A stretch of DNA of 64,000 bases, from positions 400,120 through 464,119 of the forward strand of contig NZ_LZQD01000002.1 in the NCBI RefSeq assembly GCF_001858025.1, given 5' to 3'. This document shows, in pieces, positions 53,983 through 62,802 of this stretch. The DNA is from Trichormus sp. NMC-1 (lineage in GTDB: Bacteria; Cyanobacteriota; Cyanobacteriia; Cyanobacteriales; Nostocaceae). The notes beneath the pieces are model-generated. The model saw only the letters and a list, made by a program, of their open reading frames with translations. It did no database searches and was not told the origin of the DNA. The translations under genes and the position numbers were made by a program. Numbering within the stretch: the first letter of the stretch is position 1; each line of letters starts with the position of its first letter.

Positions 53983-56900
53983 ATGCTGATGAAAGTTAAC
54001 GGTTTTGAATTGTCTCCACAACAGAAATATTTATGGAATTTACAACAAAGTGATAGTTTTAATTATTGTGTTGTGGGTGCTGTATCAATTAACGGAAATT
54101 TGCAGATAGAAGTTTTAAAATCGGCTGTAAATCAAGTTATCAAAAATCATGAAATTCTCCGCACCAATTATCAAGATATAACGGAAATGAATTTCCCTTT
54201 ACAAGTTATTAATCATCAAGGTCAGTTTTTGTATGAAGAATATGATTTAAGTAGTTGTAATTTTCAGGAACAAGAGGATAAGTTACAACAAATATTTAAC
54301 GAGTTTCTCAATTTAAACTTTAATCTAGAAACAGGTGCTGTTTTAAATTTATCTTTGGTAAACATTGCAGCTAACAAATATATTCTATTAATGGCTTTAC
54401 CTGCTATTTGTGGAGATAAAATAACATTACAAAATTTAGTTAAATTAATTAGTGAATCTTATGCTGCTATCAGTCATCAAGAAGATATATTAGATGATGA
54501 AGTATTACAGTATGCTGATTTATCTGCGTGGCAAAATGAACTGTTAACAGGAGTAGAAACCCAAGCAGGTAGATCATATTGGAGTAATTTAGATTTTTCA
54601 GCTTTAACAGCATTACATTTACCTGGTGAAAAAACTGCAAATTTAGAATTTAAACCAGAAAGCTATAGCTGTAAATTAGACTTGGAGTTAACTAATAAAA
54701 TTAATAGTTATCTCCAATTTAATGATATTTCTCTCAGTGAGTTTTTATTAACTTGTTGGAGTATGCTACTTTGGAAACTAACAGGACAAGATAATTTAAT
54801 TATTGGTTTTGTTTCCGAATGTCGTAAATATCAAGAATTAGAATCAGCTTTAGGTTTATTATCTAAAACTTTACCAATTTCTGTTTATATCCAAGAAACA
54901 TATAATTTATTGGAGATTTGCGAGCAAATCCAAATAAAATTAGTAGAGGCTTTTAGTTATGAAGAATATTTTTTATTAAACAAAGAAACAGATTTTTTAC
55001 CTTTTGCTTTTGAACTTGAACCAGAATTAGTTAATTATCATAGTGATGAAATTGAGTTTTCAATTTATCAGCAAGCTGTTTATACTGATAGATATAAAAT
55101 CAAACTTGCTGGTTATGATCAAAATAACTCTCTTGAGTTAAAACTAAGTTATGATAGCAATTTATTTTCATCTGATCATATTCAGCAGCTATTAAAACAA
55201 CTTTGTACTTTATTAGAAAGTGCGATAACTTTTCCTGGTTTACCAATTTCGCAATTACAAATTCTCGATCAAACAGAAAAGCAAAAATTACTGCAACAGT
55301 TTAATAATACTCAAGTTAATTATAATTACTATCAATGTATTCATCAACTCTTTAGTGAACGAGCAATTAATACACCTGATAAAATAGCACTCATTTTTGA
55401 AAATGAAACATTTACCTACGCTCAATTAAATAACCGTGCCAACCAAATAGCAAGATACTTACAAAAATTGGGCGTTGGTTCTGATATTTTAGTGGGTTTA
55501 TGTGTTGACAGATCTCCATTAATGGTGTTAGGTATTCTCGCTATTTTGAAAGCTGGTGGTGCTTATGTACCCCTAGATCCAACTTATCCACAAGAGCGTT
55601 TAACGTTCATGTTGGAAAACTCCCAACCCAAGGTTTTATTAACTCAATCACATATTAAACTAGAACTACCAAAAGATAAAATTCAGGTAGTTTATATAGA
55701 TGAAATTGATAATTTTATCAATGAAGAATGTCCAGGAAATTTAACAGATATAAGCTATTATCAAAGTTTAGCTTATGTAATTTATACCTCTGGTTCTACA
55801 GGTAAACCCAAAGGTGTGCGTGTCACTCATGCTAACTTGTGCCACTATGTCCAAGCAATGCAAAAAGCTTTAGATATTACCGCTGATGATATTTATTTAC
55901 ACACAGCATCTCTCGCTTTTTCTTCTTCAGTGAGACAATTATTAGTTCCTATAACACGGGGAGCAACGGTGAAAATTGCCACCCAAGAACAGCGTCAAGA
56001 CCCCTTAGCACTATTTCAAGGAATTAAGAAAGATCAGGTCACAGTTATTGATATTGTCCCTTCTTATTGGCGCAATTGTAATTACATCCTGGCTAATTTA
56101 GCCCCAGATTTTAAAAATTATTTGTTAGATAATAATTTACGGTTAATTGTTTCTGCTAGTGAACCACTATTATCTGATATTCCTGTTAGTTGGAAATTTG
56201 ACCTGCAACATCAGGTACGTCTGATTAATATGTTTGGTCAAACTGAAACTTGTGGTATTGTTGCTACTTATCCTATTAATTTAGAAGCAGAAACACCTAC
56301 TAAAATTATTCCTTTAGGTCAACCCATTGCTAATACCCAAATCTATATTTTAGATCAACATCTAGAACCATTACCTATGGGTGTAACTGGTGAATTATAT
56401 ATAGGTGGTTGGGGTGTTGGACAAGGATATTTACATCGTCCTGATTTAACTGCGGAAAGATTTATTCCTGATCCTTTTAGTTATGAACCAGGTGTAAGAC
56501 TATATAAAACTGGTGATTTAGGACGTTATTTACCAGATGGAAAAATTGAATTTATTGGACGCAGTGACTATCAAGTAAAAATTCGGGGTTTTCGCATTGA
56601 ATTGGCAGAAATCGAAGCCCTATTAACTCAATATTCTCAAATTAGAGAAGCGGTAGTTATAGCACGAGAAAATGAAAACAGAGATAAACAATTAATAGCT
56701 TATTTAGTTGCCAAAAATTCAGAAACTATAGATTTACATCAACTAAATAACTTTTTGTTGGACAAATTACCTAATTATATGTTGCCCTCTCACTTTGTCA
56801 TTTTAGAAGCCTTACCCCTGACACCTAATGGTAAAGTGAATCGTCAAGCATTACCTGCACCAGAAGAATTATTACAGCACAAACAAGGTACTATTATTTC

Positions 56901-59900
56901 ACCAAGTACCCCCATAGAAGAAGTTTTAGCGGCAATATGGATCAAAATTCTGGGTATTAAACAAGTAGGAATTACAGAAAACTTTTTTGAACTAGGTGGA
57001 CATTCCCTATTAGCTACACAAGTAATATCTCAGATTCGGGAAGCTTTTAAGGTTGAATTACCTCTCCGCAGTTTGTTTGAATTACCAACAATAGGGGAAC
57101 TGGCACAGCGTCTAGAAACAGCACTAAAAGCAGGACAAAGTTTTGCAATTTTACCGATAGAAAAAGTTACAAAAACAGATAATTTACCATTGTCCTTTGC
57201 TCAACAAAGACTCTGGTTTTTAGACCAATTACAGCCAGCCAGTTCTGCTTACAATCTCTCTAGGGCTGTAAGACTAGAAGGGTATTTAAACATTGCTGCA
57301 TTAGAACAAAGTTTTAATGAAATTATCCGCCGTCATCAAGCTTTACGTACTACTTTTATCAGTGTAGATGGTGAACCCAAACAGGTAATTATTCCAGAAG
57401 TTAGTATTACTTTGCCCGTAGTTAATTTACAGAATTTACCACCCGAAGAACGGGAAATCCAAACTCAAGCTTGGGTGAAAAATCAAGCACAATATGCTTT
57501 TGATTTAACTACTACACCATTATTAAATGTCCTCCTTTTACAATTAACACAACAAGAATATATTTTGTTGTTTACAATCCATCATATTGTGGCTGATGGT
57601 TGGTCAGCAGGGGTAATTATTCAAGAATTAGCTGTTCTTTATGAGTCTTTTTGTACAGGTAAAAGTTATGAATTGCCCAGTTTAAATATTCAATATACTG
57701 ATTTCGCAGTTTGGCAAAAAACACAGTTACAAACTGAAGTCTTTGGTGTTCAAATGGACTACTGGAAACAACAATTAAATGGTAATTTACCAGTATTAGA
57801 ATTGCCTATAGCTAAACCACGTCCAAAACAACAAACTTTTACTGGCAAAAAGCAGATATTTACACTGTCTCCTATGTTGAGTAATGAATTAAAATCTTTG
57901 AGTCAAAAACAAGGTGTAACGCTGTTTATGACTTTATTAGCAGCATTTAAAACTCTGCTTTATCGTTATACAGGACAGGACGATATTTTAATAGGTTCAC
58001 CTATTGCTAACCGTAACCGTCAAGAAATTGAGGGTTTAATTGGCTTTTTTGTCAATACTTTGGTATTGCGAACTCAACTCAAGGATAATCTGAGTTTTAG
58101 TGATTTGTTAAAACAAGTCCGGGAAGTAACATTAGGAGCATACACCCATCAAGATTTACCCTTTGAATTATTAGTCGAAGAATTACAACCGGAAAGAAAT
58201 CTGATTCATACACCACTATTTCAGGTGATGTTTGCCCTACAAAATGCGCCGGGGGATGGCTTAAAGTTATCAGGTTTAAATTTAGAATATTTGCCTATAG
58301 AAAATAATACGGCTCGATTTGATTTGAGTTTATCTTTTATAGAGAATGGTGAAAGTTTAGTTGGAGAATTGGAGTATAACAGCGATTTATTTGCTGTTGA
58401 TAATATTAACTGGATTGTGGGACATTTAGAAACTTTGTTAGCAGATATCGTTAAATATCCAGATAAGTCTATATCAGAATTATCTATACTGACACCAGCG
58501 GAACAGCAGCAAATTTTAAGGGAGTGGAATTATACAGAAGCTAATTATCCTCATGTCTGCGTTCATGATTTGTTTACCACTCAGGTAGCCAAGACACCAA
58601 ATGCTGTGGCTGTGGTAGCTGGATCTCAACAGTTAACTTATGCAGAATTAGATAAAAAATCGAATCAACTGGCACGATATTTAACCAGCTTGGGTGTAGG
58701 TAAGGAAGTGTTAGTGGGTATTTGTAGCGATCGCTCCCTCTCCATGATCATCGCCATCATTGCAACTATCAAAGCAGGTGGCGCATACATCCCACTAGAT
58801 CCTACATTTCCTCAAGAGCGTTTAGGATTCATGTTAGCAGACTCACAAATTTCAATTTTACTAACCCAGCAACATTTATTACCCCATATCCCCGCCCATA
58901 ACGCCCAAGTTATCTGTTTAGATCGGGACTGGGAAACTATCGCCATTCAAGATACAAATAGCCCTAATACCAGCATTCAGCCGGATGATTTGATTTACAC
59001 TATCTATACCTCTGGTTCTACAGGCCAACCTAAAGGTGTACAAATTACTCATAGAAATGTGGTAAATTTTCTGACTGCAATGCACCAGCATTTACATTTA
59101 ACTCAAACAGATAGTTTACTGTCAGTCACTACCTTATCTTTTGATATTGCGGTTTTAGAAATTTTTCTACCCTTAATAACAGGAGCTAAATTAATATTAG
59201 TCAGTCGAGAAATAGCAACGGACGGTACACAGTTATTACAACAACTTAATAATTCTGCTGCAACCATTATGCAAGCTACCCCTGCAACTTGGCGAATGTT
59301 ATTAGATGCCGGTTGGGAAGGAAATTCACAATTAAAAATCCTTTGTGGAGGCGAAGCCTTACCTCAAAATTTAGCTGATCAATTATTATCAAAATGTTAT
59401 CAACTTTGGAATTTATACGGTCCAACAGAAACAACTATTTGGTCAACAATTCAGCAAATTCATGATAGTCAAAAAACCGTTTCTATCGGTCGTCCTCTAG
59501 CTAACACCCAAATTTATATTTTAGATAAATCTCTACAACCATTACCCGTCGGCGTTCCTGGAGAACTATATATTGGTGGTGCTGGTTTAGCACGGGGTTA
59601 TTTTAAGCAACCAGAATTAACTCAAGAAAAATTCATTTCTAATCCATTCATTCCCGAAACATTACTCTATAAAACTGGTGACTTAGCCCGTTATCTTGCT
59701 AATGGAGAAATTGAATATTTAGGACGCATTGACTATCAAGTGAAAATTCGTGGTTTCCGCATTGAATTAGGCGAAATTGAAGCTGTTTTAGAAAGCCATT
59801 CCGCAGTGCATCAATGTGTAGTGATAGCGCGGGAAGATGTACCAGGAAATCAGCGTTTAGTTGCTTATTTGGTGGCAGAACCTAACCCCCTAACCCCCTT

Positions 59901-62787
59901 CCCTAGTAGAGAAGGGGGAACATTAAAGCCTCTCTCCTCGCAGGAGAGAGGTTTGGAGAGAGGTTTAAGTGAACTACGCCAATATTTACAGCAAAAATTA
60001 CCTGAGTACATGATACCCAGTGCTTTTGTTTTCTTAGAGTCTTTACCTTTAACCCCTAATGGTAAAGTAAACCGTCGCGCGTTACCTGCACCAGAAAATA
60101 CTCAATTGGAAACAGATAATTTTGTGCTTCCTCGTTATCCAGTCGAAGAAGTTTTAGCTGCAATTTGGACTCAAGTTTTAGGTATTTCTCAAGTTGGTAT
60201 TTATGACAATTTCTTTGAACTCGGTGGACATTCTTTATTAGCAACTCAAGTTATTTCTCGGATTCGGAAAATCTTGTCAGTAGATATATCATTGCAACAT
60301 TTATTTACATTTCCCACTATTGCCGAACTAGCTAAGGAAATTCAACAAATAAATAGTGAAAGTATTTCGACAATTACACCTGTTTCTCGTGATGGAAATC
60401 TACCTTTATCTTTTGCTCAAACTAGGTTATGGTTATTAGAACAACTTAACCCAAATAGCGGTATTTATAATATGCCCGCCGCCGTTCAATTTGTGGGTGA
60501 ATTGAATATACAGGCATTAAAGAAAAGTATCAATGAAATTATTCGCCGTCATGAAGTTTTACGCACTAGCTTTGTTTTAGTTGATGGGCAACCTTTACAG
60601 ATACTTGTTGATGATGTACAGTTAAAAATATCTGTAATTAATTTACAGAAATTGACAAAAAATGCCCAAAAAGAAGCAATTGAATGTTATAGTGAAGAGG
60701 AGTTTCAACTACGATTTGATTTACAACAAGCACCATTATTAAGATGTAAACTATTACAACTAGACAAACAAAAATACATCTTATTATTTACCATCCATCA
60801 TATTGTTTTTGATGGTTGGTCAACGGGTATAATAATTAAAGAATTGGCAGCACTCTATTCTGCTTTTAGTCAAAATCAAACTTCACCTTTACCAAGATTA
60901 CTTATTCAATATGCAGACTTTGCAGTTTGGCAACGTCAACATTTACAAGGTGAAAGACGAGAAACTTTACTCTCCTATTGGCAGCAGCAATTAGCTAATT
61001 TACCTGTTTTACAACTGCCTACAACTCGTCCCCGTGCAGAAGTAAAAACTAACCGGGGTGCTAGTCATAGTTTTGTGATACCTGCCACAATATCACAACA
61101 ATTACAACAGTTATCACGGCAAGAAAGTGTTACTTTATTTATGACACTGCTGGCGAGTTTTAAAATCTTATTACAACGTTACAGCAACCACGATGATATT
61201 GTTGTTGGTACAGATATTGCTAACAGAAATCAGGCGGAAATTGAATCATTAATTGGCTTTTTTATTAACTTATTAGTTCTCCGCACTGACTTAACAGGAA
61301 ATCCCACTTTTCTGGAATTATTACAACGAGTTCGCACCCAAACATTAGCAGCTTACGCTCATCAAGATTTACCATTTGACGAATTAGTGAGAGAATTACA
61401 ACCTGAACGTCAGGTAAGTAATACAGTACCATTTTTCCAAGTGTTATTTGTCCTGCAAAATACACCCAACTCAGCCTTAGAATTACCAGAACTCACCTTA
61501 AAATTATTGGAAGTAGAAAGCAAAGTAGCCAGATTCGATTTAGCCCTATTCCTCACAGAAACCGAGCAAGGTATAAAAGGTAAATGGCAATATAACGCCG
61601 ATTTATTTACTTCAGATACTATCACTAACTTAACTAATCATTGGCAAACATTAATTAACAATATTGTTAACCAACCTCAAAACCACATCAATACATTAGA
61701 AATGCTTACAGCAACAGAAAAGGAACAACAAACTATGCAACAACAGGAGCGTAAAGCAGCTAAAAGACAAAAATTCATGAGCATTGCTCCCCAGGCTGTT
61801 AATCTATCAGTAGAGCAATTAATTAAAACAGATTATCTGCAAGCAGGGCAAAAATTCCCCCTCGTAATTCAGCCCCATAGTGCAGAAATTGATATCATAT
61901 CTTGGACAGAAAATAACCGCGCATATCTGGAAACTGAATTATTCAAACATGGAGCGATTTTATTTAGAGGTTTTGATGTAAAATCAGTTTCAGAGTTTGA
62001 AAATTTCGCTCAAACAATTTCTCCTAATTTATTTGCTGAATATGGCGACTTACCCCGCACAGATGAAGGTGGTAAAGTTTATGGTTCTACTCCTTACCCA
62101 GCAGATAAAGCGATACTTTTTCACAATGAAAGTTCTCATTTACATTCCTTCCCCTTAAAGATTTGGTTTTACTGTGTTCAACCAGCAGAAAAAGGTGGAG
62201 AAACCCCAATTGTTGACTGTAGAAAAGCATATCAATTGCTTAGTCCACAATTACGAGAGAAGTTAGCAACTAAACAGTTAATGTACGTGAGGAATTATGC
62301 TGAAGGCTTAGATGTAAGTTGGCAGAACTTCTTTCAAACCACAGATAAAAAAGAGGTAGAAAATTATTGTCGTCAAGCAAAAATTGAATTTGAATGGTAT
62401 AATGATAATAATTTAGTTACTCGCCAAATTCGTTCAGCTTTAGCAGTACATCCCAAAACTGGCGAACCTGTATTTTTTAACCAAATTCAATTACACCATA
62501 TCTCCTATTTAGATACAGATGTTAGAGAATCGCTGCTATCTATCTTTGGAGAGTCAAAATTACCCCGTAACGTTTACTTTGGTGACGGTACACCAATTAC
62601 AGAAGCAGAAATTGCCGAAATTAATGCAGTCTATCAGCAATCGCAAACTAGCTTCCCTTGGCAAAAAGGCGACATTATCATGCTAGATAATATGCTGGCC
62701 GCTCACGCTAGAAACCCCTATTTGGGAGAGCGTAAAATCGTTGTTGCAATGGCAGAAATGATTAATAGTCAAGATATTCAAAAATAA
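53983..62787 (+). CDS. NRPS: interface-like C, A1, PCP, C, A2, PCP, C, TauD
   Basis: 2934 residues, GGAG before ATG 53983. (1) Condensation-like domain ~1-430 with LMALPAICGDKITLQ in place of HHxxxDG. (2) A1 ~445-960: YTSGSTGKPKG ~599; its A4 motif is AFSSSVRQ, lacking the usual Asp, and A5 is FGQTET. (3) PCP ~975-1045, GGHSLLATQV. (4) C ~1065-1490, HHIVADG. (5) A2 ~1515-2035, SFDIAVLE, YGPTETT; code about D-I-L-Q-L-G-L-I-W-K, glycine-like. (6) PCP ~2050-2115. (7) C ~2135-2560, HHIVFDG. (8) TauD ~2595-2925 with FHNESSH and DNMLAAHARNPY. No epimerase or thioesterase. A repeat-derived insertion lies at ~1967-1994. Confidence 0.94.
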   Translation: MLMKVNGFELSPQQKYLWNLQQSDSFNYCVVGAVSINGNLQIEVLKSAVNQVIKNHEILRTNYQDITEMNFPLQVINHQGQFLYEEYDLSSCNFQEQEDKLQQIFNEFLNLNFNLETGAVLNLSLVNIAANKYILLMALPAICGDKITLQNLVKLISESYAAISHQEDILDDEVLQYADLSAWQNELLTGVETQAGRSYWSNLDFSALTALHLPGEKTANLEFKPESYSCKLDLELTNKINSYLQFNDISLSEFLLTCWSMLLWKLTGQDNLIIGFVSECRKYQELESALGLLSKTLPISVYIQETYNLLEICEQIQIKLVEAFSYEEYFLLNKETDFLPFAFELEPELVNYHSDEIEFSIYQQAVYTDRYKIKLAGYDQNNSLELKLSYDSNLFSSDHIQQLLKQLCTLLESAITFPGLPISQLQILDQTEKQKLLQQFNNTQVNYNYYQCIHQLFSERAINTPDKIALIFENETFTYAQLNNRANQIARYLQKLGVGSDILVGLCVDRSPLMVLGILAILKAGGAYVPLDPTYPQERLTFMLENSQPKVLLTQSHIKLELPKDKIQVVYIDEIDNFINEECPGNLTDISYYQSLAYVIYTSGSTGKPKGVRVTHANLCHYVQAMQKALDITADDIYLHTASLAFSSSVRQLLVPITRGATVKIATQEQRQDPLALFQGIKKDQVTVIDIVPSYWRNCNYILANLAPDFKNYLLDNNLRLIVSASEPLLSDIPVSWKFDLQHQVRLINMFGQTETCGIVATYPINLEAETPTKIIPLGQPIANTQIYILDQHLEPLPMGVTGELYIGGWGVGQGYLHRPDLTAERFIPDPFSYEPGVRLYKTGDLGRYLPDGKIEFIGRSDYQVKIRGFRIELAEIEALLTQYSQIREAVVIARENENRDKQLIAYLVAKNSETIDLHQLNNFLLDKLPNYMLPSHFVILEALPLTPNGKVNRQALPAPEELLQHKQGTIISPSTPIEEVLAAIWIKILGIKQVGITENFFELGGHSLLATQVISQIREAFKVELPLRSLFELPTIGELAQRLETALKAGQSFAILPIEKVTKTDNLPLSFAQQRLWFLDQLQPASSAYNLSRAVRLEGYLNIAALEQSFNEIIRRHQALRTTFISVDGEPKQVIIPEVSITLPVVNLQNLPPEEREIQTQAWVKNQAQYAFDLTTTPLLNVLLLQLTQQEYILLFTIHHIVADGWSAGVIIQELAVLYESFCTGKSYELPSLNIQYTDFAVWQKTQLQTEVFGVQMDYWKQQLNGNLPVLELPIAKPRPKQQTFTGKKQIFTLSPMLSNELKSLSQKQGVTLFMTLLAAFKTLLYRYTGQDDILIGSPIANRNRQEIEGLIGFFVNTLVLRTQLKDNLSFSDLLKQVREVTLGAYTHQDLPFELLVEELQPERNLIHTPLFQVMFALQNAPGDGLKLSGLNLEYLPIENNTARFDLSLSFIENGESLVGELEYNSDLFAVDNINWIVGHLETLLADIVKYPDKSISELSILTPAEQQQILREWNYTEANYPHVCVHDLFTTQVAKTPNAVAVVAGSQQLTYAELDKKSNQLARYLTSLGVGKEVLVGICSDRSLSMIIAIIATIKAGGAYIPLDPTFPQERLGFMLADSQISILLTQQHLLPHIPAHNAQVICLDRDWETIAIQDTNSPNTSIQPDDLIYTIYTSGSTGQPKGVQITHRNVVNFLTAMHQHLHLTQTDSLLSVTTLSFDIAVLEIFLPLITGAKLILVSREIATDGTQLLQQLNNSAATIMQATPATWRMLLDAGWEGNSQLKILCGGEALPQNLADQLLSKCYQLWNLYGPTETTIWSTIQQIHDSQKTVSIGRPLANTQIYILDKSLQPLPVGVPGELYIGGAGLARGYFKQPELTQEKFISNPFIPETLLYKTGDLARYLANGEIEYLGRIDYQVKIRGFRIELGEIEAVLESHSAVHQCVVIAREDVPGNQRLVAYLVAEPNPLTPFPSREGGTLKPLSSQERGLERGLSELRQYLQQKLPEYMIPSAFVFLESLPLTPNGKVNRRALPAPENTQLETDNFVLPRYPVEEVLAAIWTQVLGISQVGIYDNFFELGGHSLLATQVISRIRKILSVDISLQHLFTFPTIAELAKEIQQINSESISTITPVSRDGNLPLSFAQTRLWLLEQLNPNSGIYNMPAAVQFVGELNIQALKKSINEIIRRHEVLRTSFVLVDGQPLQILVDDVQLKISVINLQKLTKNAQKEAIECYSEEEFQLRFDLQQAPLLRCKLLQLDKQKYILLFTIHHIVFDGWSTGIIIKELAALYSAFSQNQTSPLPRLLIQYADFAVWQRQHLQGERRETLLSYWQQQLANLPVLQLPTTRPRAEVKTNRGASHSFVIPATISQQLQQLSRQESVTLFMTLLASFKILLQRYSNHDDIVVGTDIANRNQAEIESLIGFFINLLVLRTDLTGNPTFLELLQRVRTQTLAAYAHQDLPFDELVRELQPERQVSNTVPFFQVLFVLQNTPNSALELPELTLKLLEVESKVARFDLALFLTETEQGIKGKWQYNADLFTSDTITNLTNHWQTLINNIVNQPQNHINTLEMLTATEKEQQTMQQQERKAAKRQKFMSIAPQAVNLSVEQLIKTDYLQAGQKFPLVIQPHSAEIDIISWTENNRAYLETELFKHGAILFRGFDVKSVSEFENFAQTISPNLFAEYGDLPRTDEGGKVYGSTPYPADKAILFHNESSHLHSFPLKIWFYCVQPAEKGGETPIVDCRKAYQLLSPQLREKLATKQLMYVRNYAEGLDVSWQNFFQTTDKKEVENYCRQAKIEFEWYNDNNLVTRQIRSALAVHPKTGEPVFFNQIQLHHISYLDTDVRESLLSIFGESKLPRNVYFGDGTPITEAEIAEINAVYQQSQTSFPWQKGDIIMLDNMLAAHARNPYLGERKIVVAMAEMINSQDIQK
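59884..59964 (+). repeat. Interspersed repeat inserted in frame in the A2 domain
   Basis: CCCCCTAACCCCCTTCCCTA is followed by hairpins AGAGAAGGGGG and CTCTCTCC / GGAGAGAG. This matches the common cyanobacterial CCCTAACCCC repeat (also at 34599-34636 and 38129-38154). Translated as NPLTPFPSREGG and TLKPLSSQERGLERG between VAYLVAEP and LSELRQYLQQ. Confidence 0.85.
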
Positions 62788-62802
62788 GTATTCTTCAAAA
62801 CT

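Noticed and set aside
60056-61625. Leftward ORFs inside the large NRPS
   Set aside because: They are antisense to conserved PCP and C domain sequence and carry no domain.
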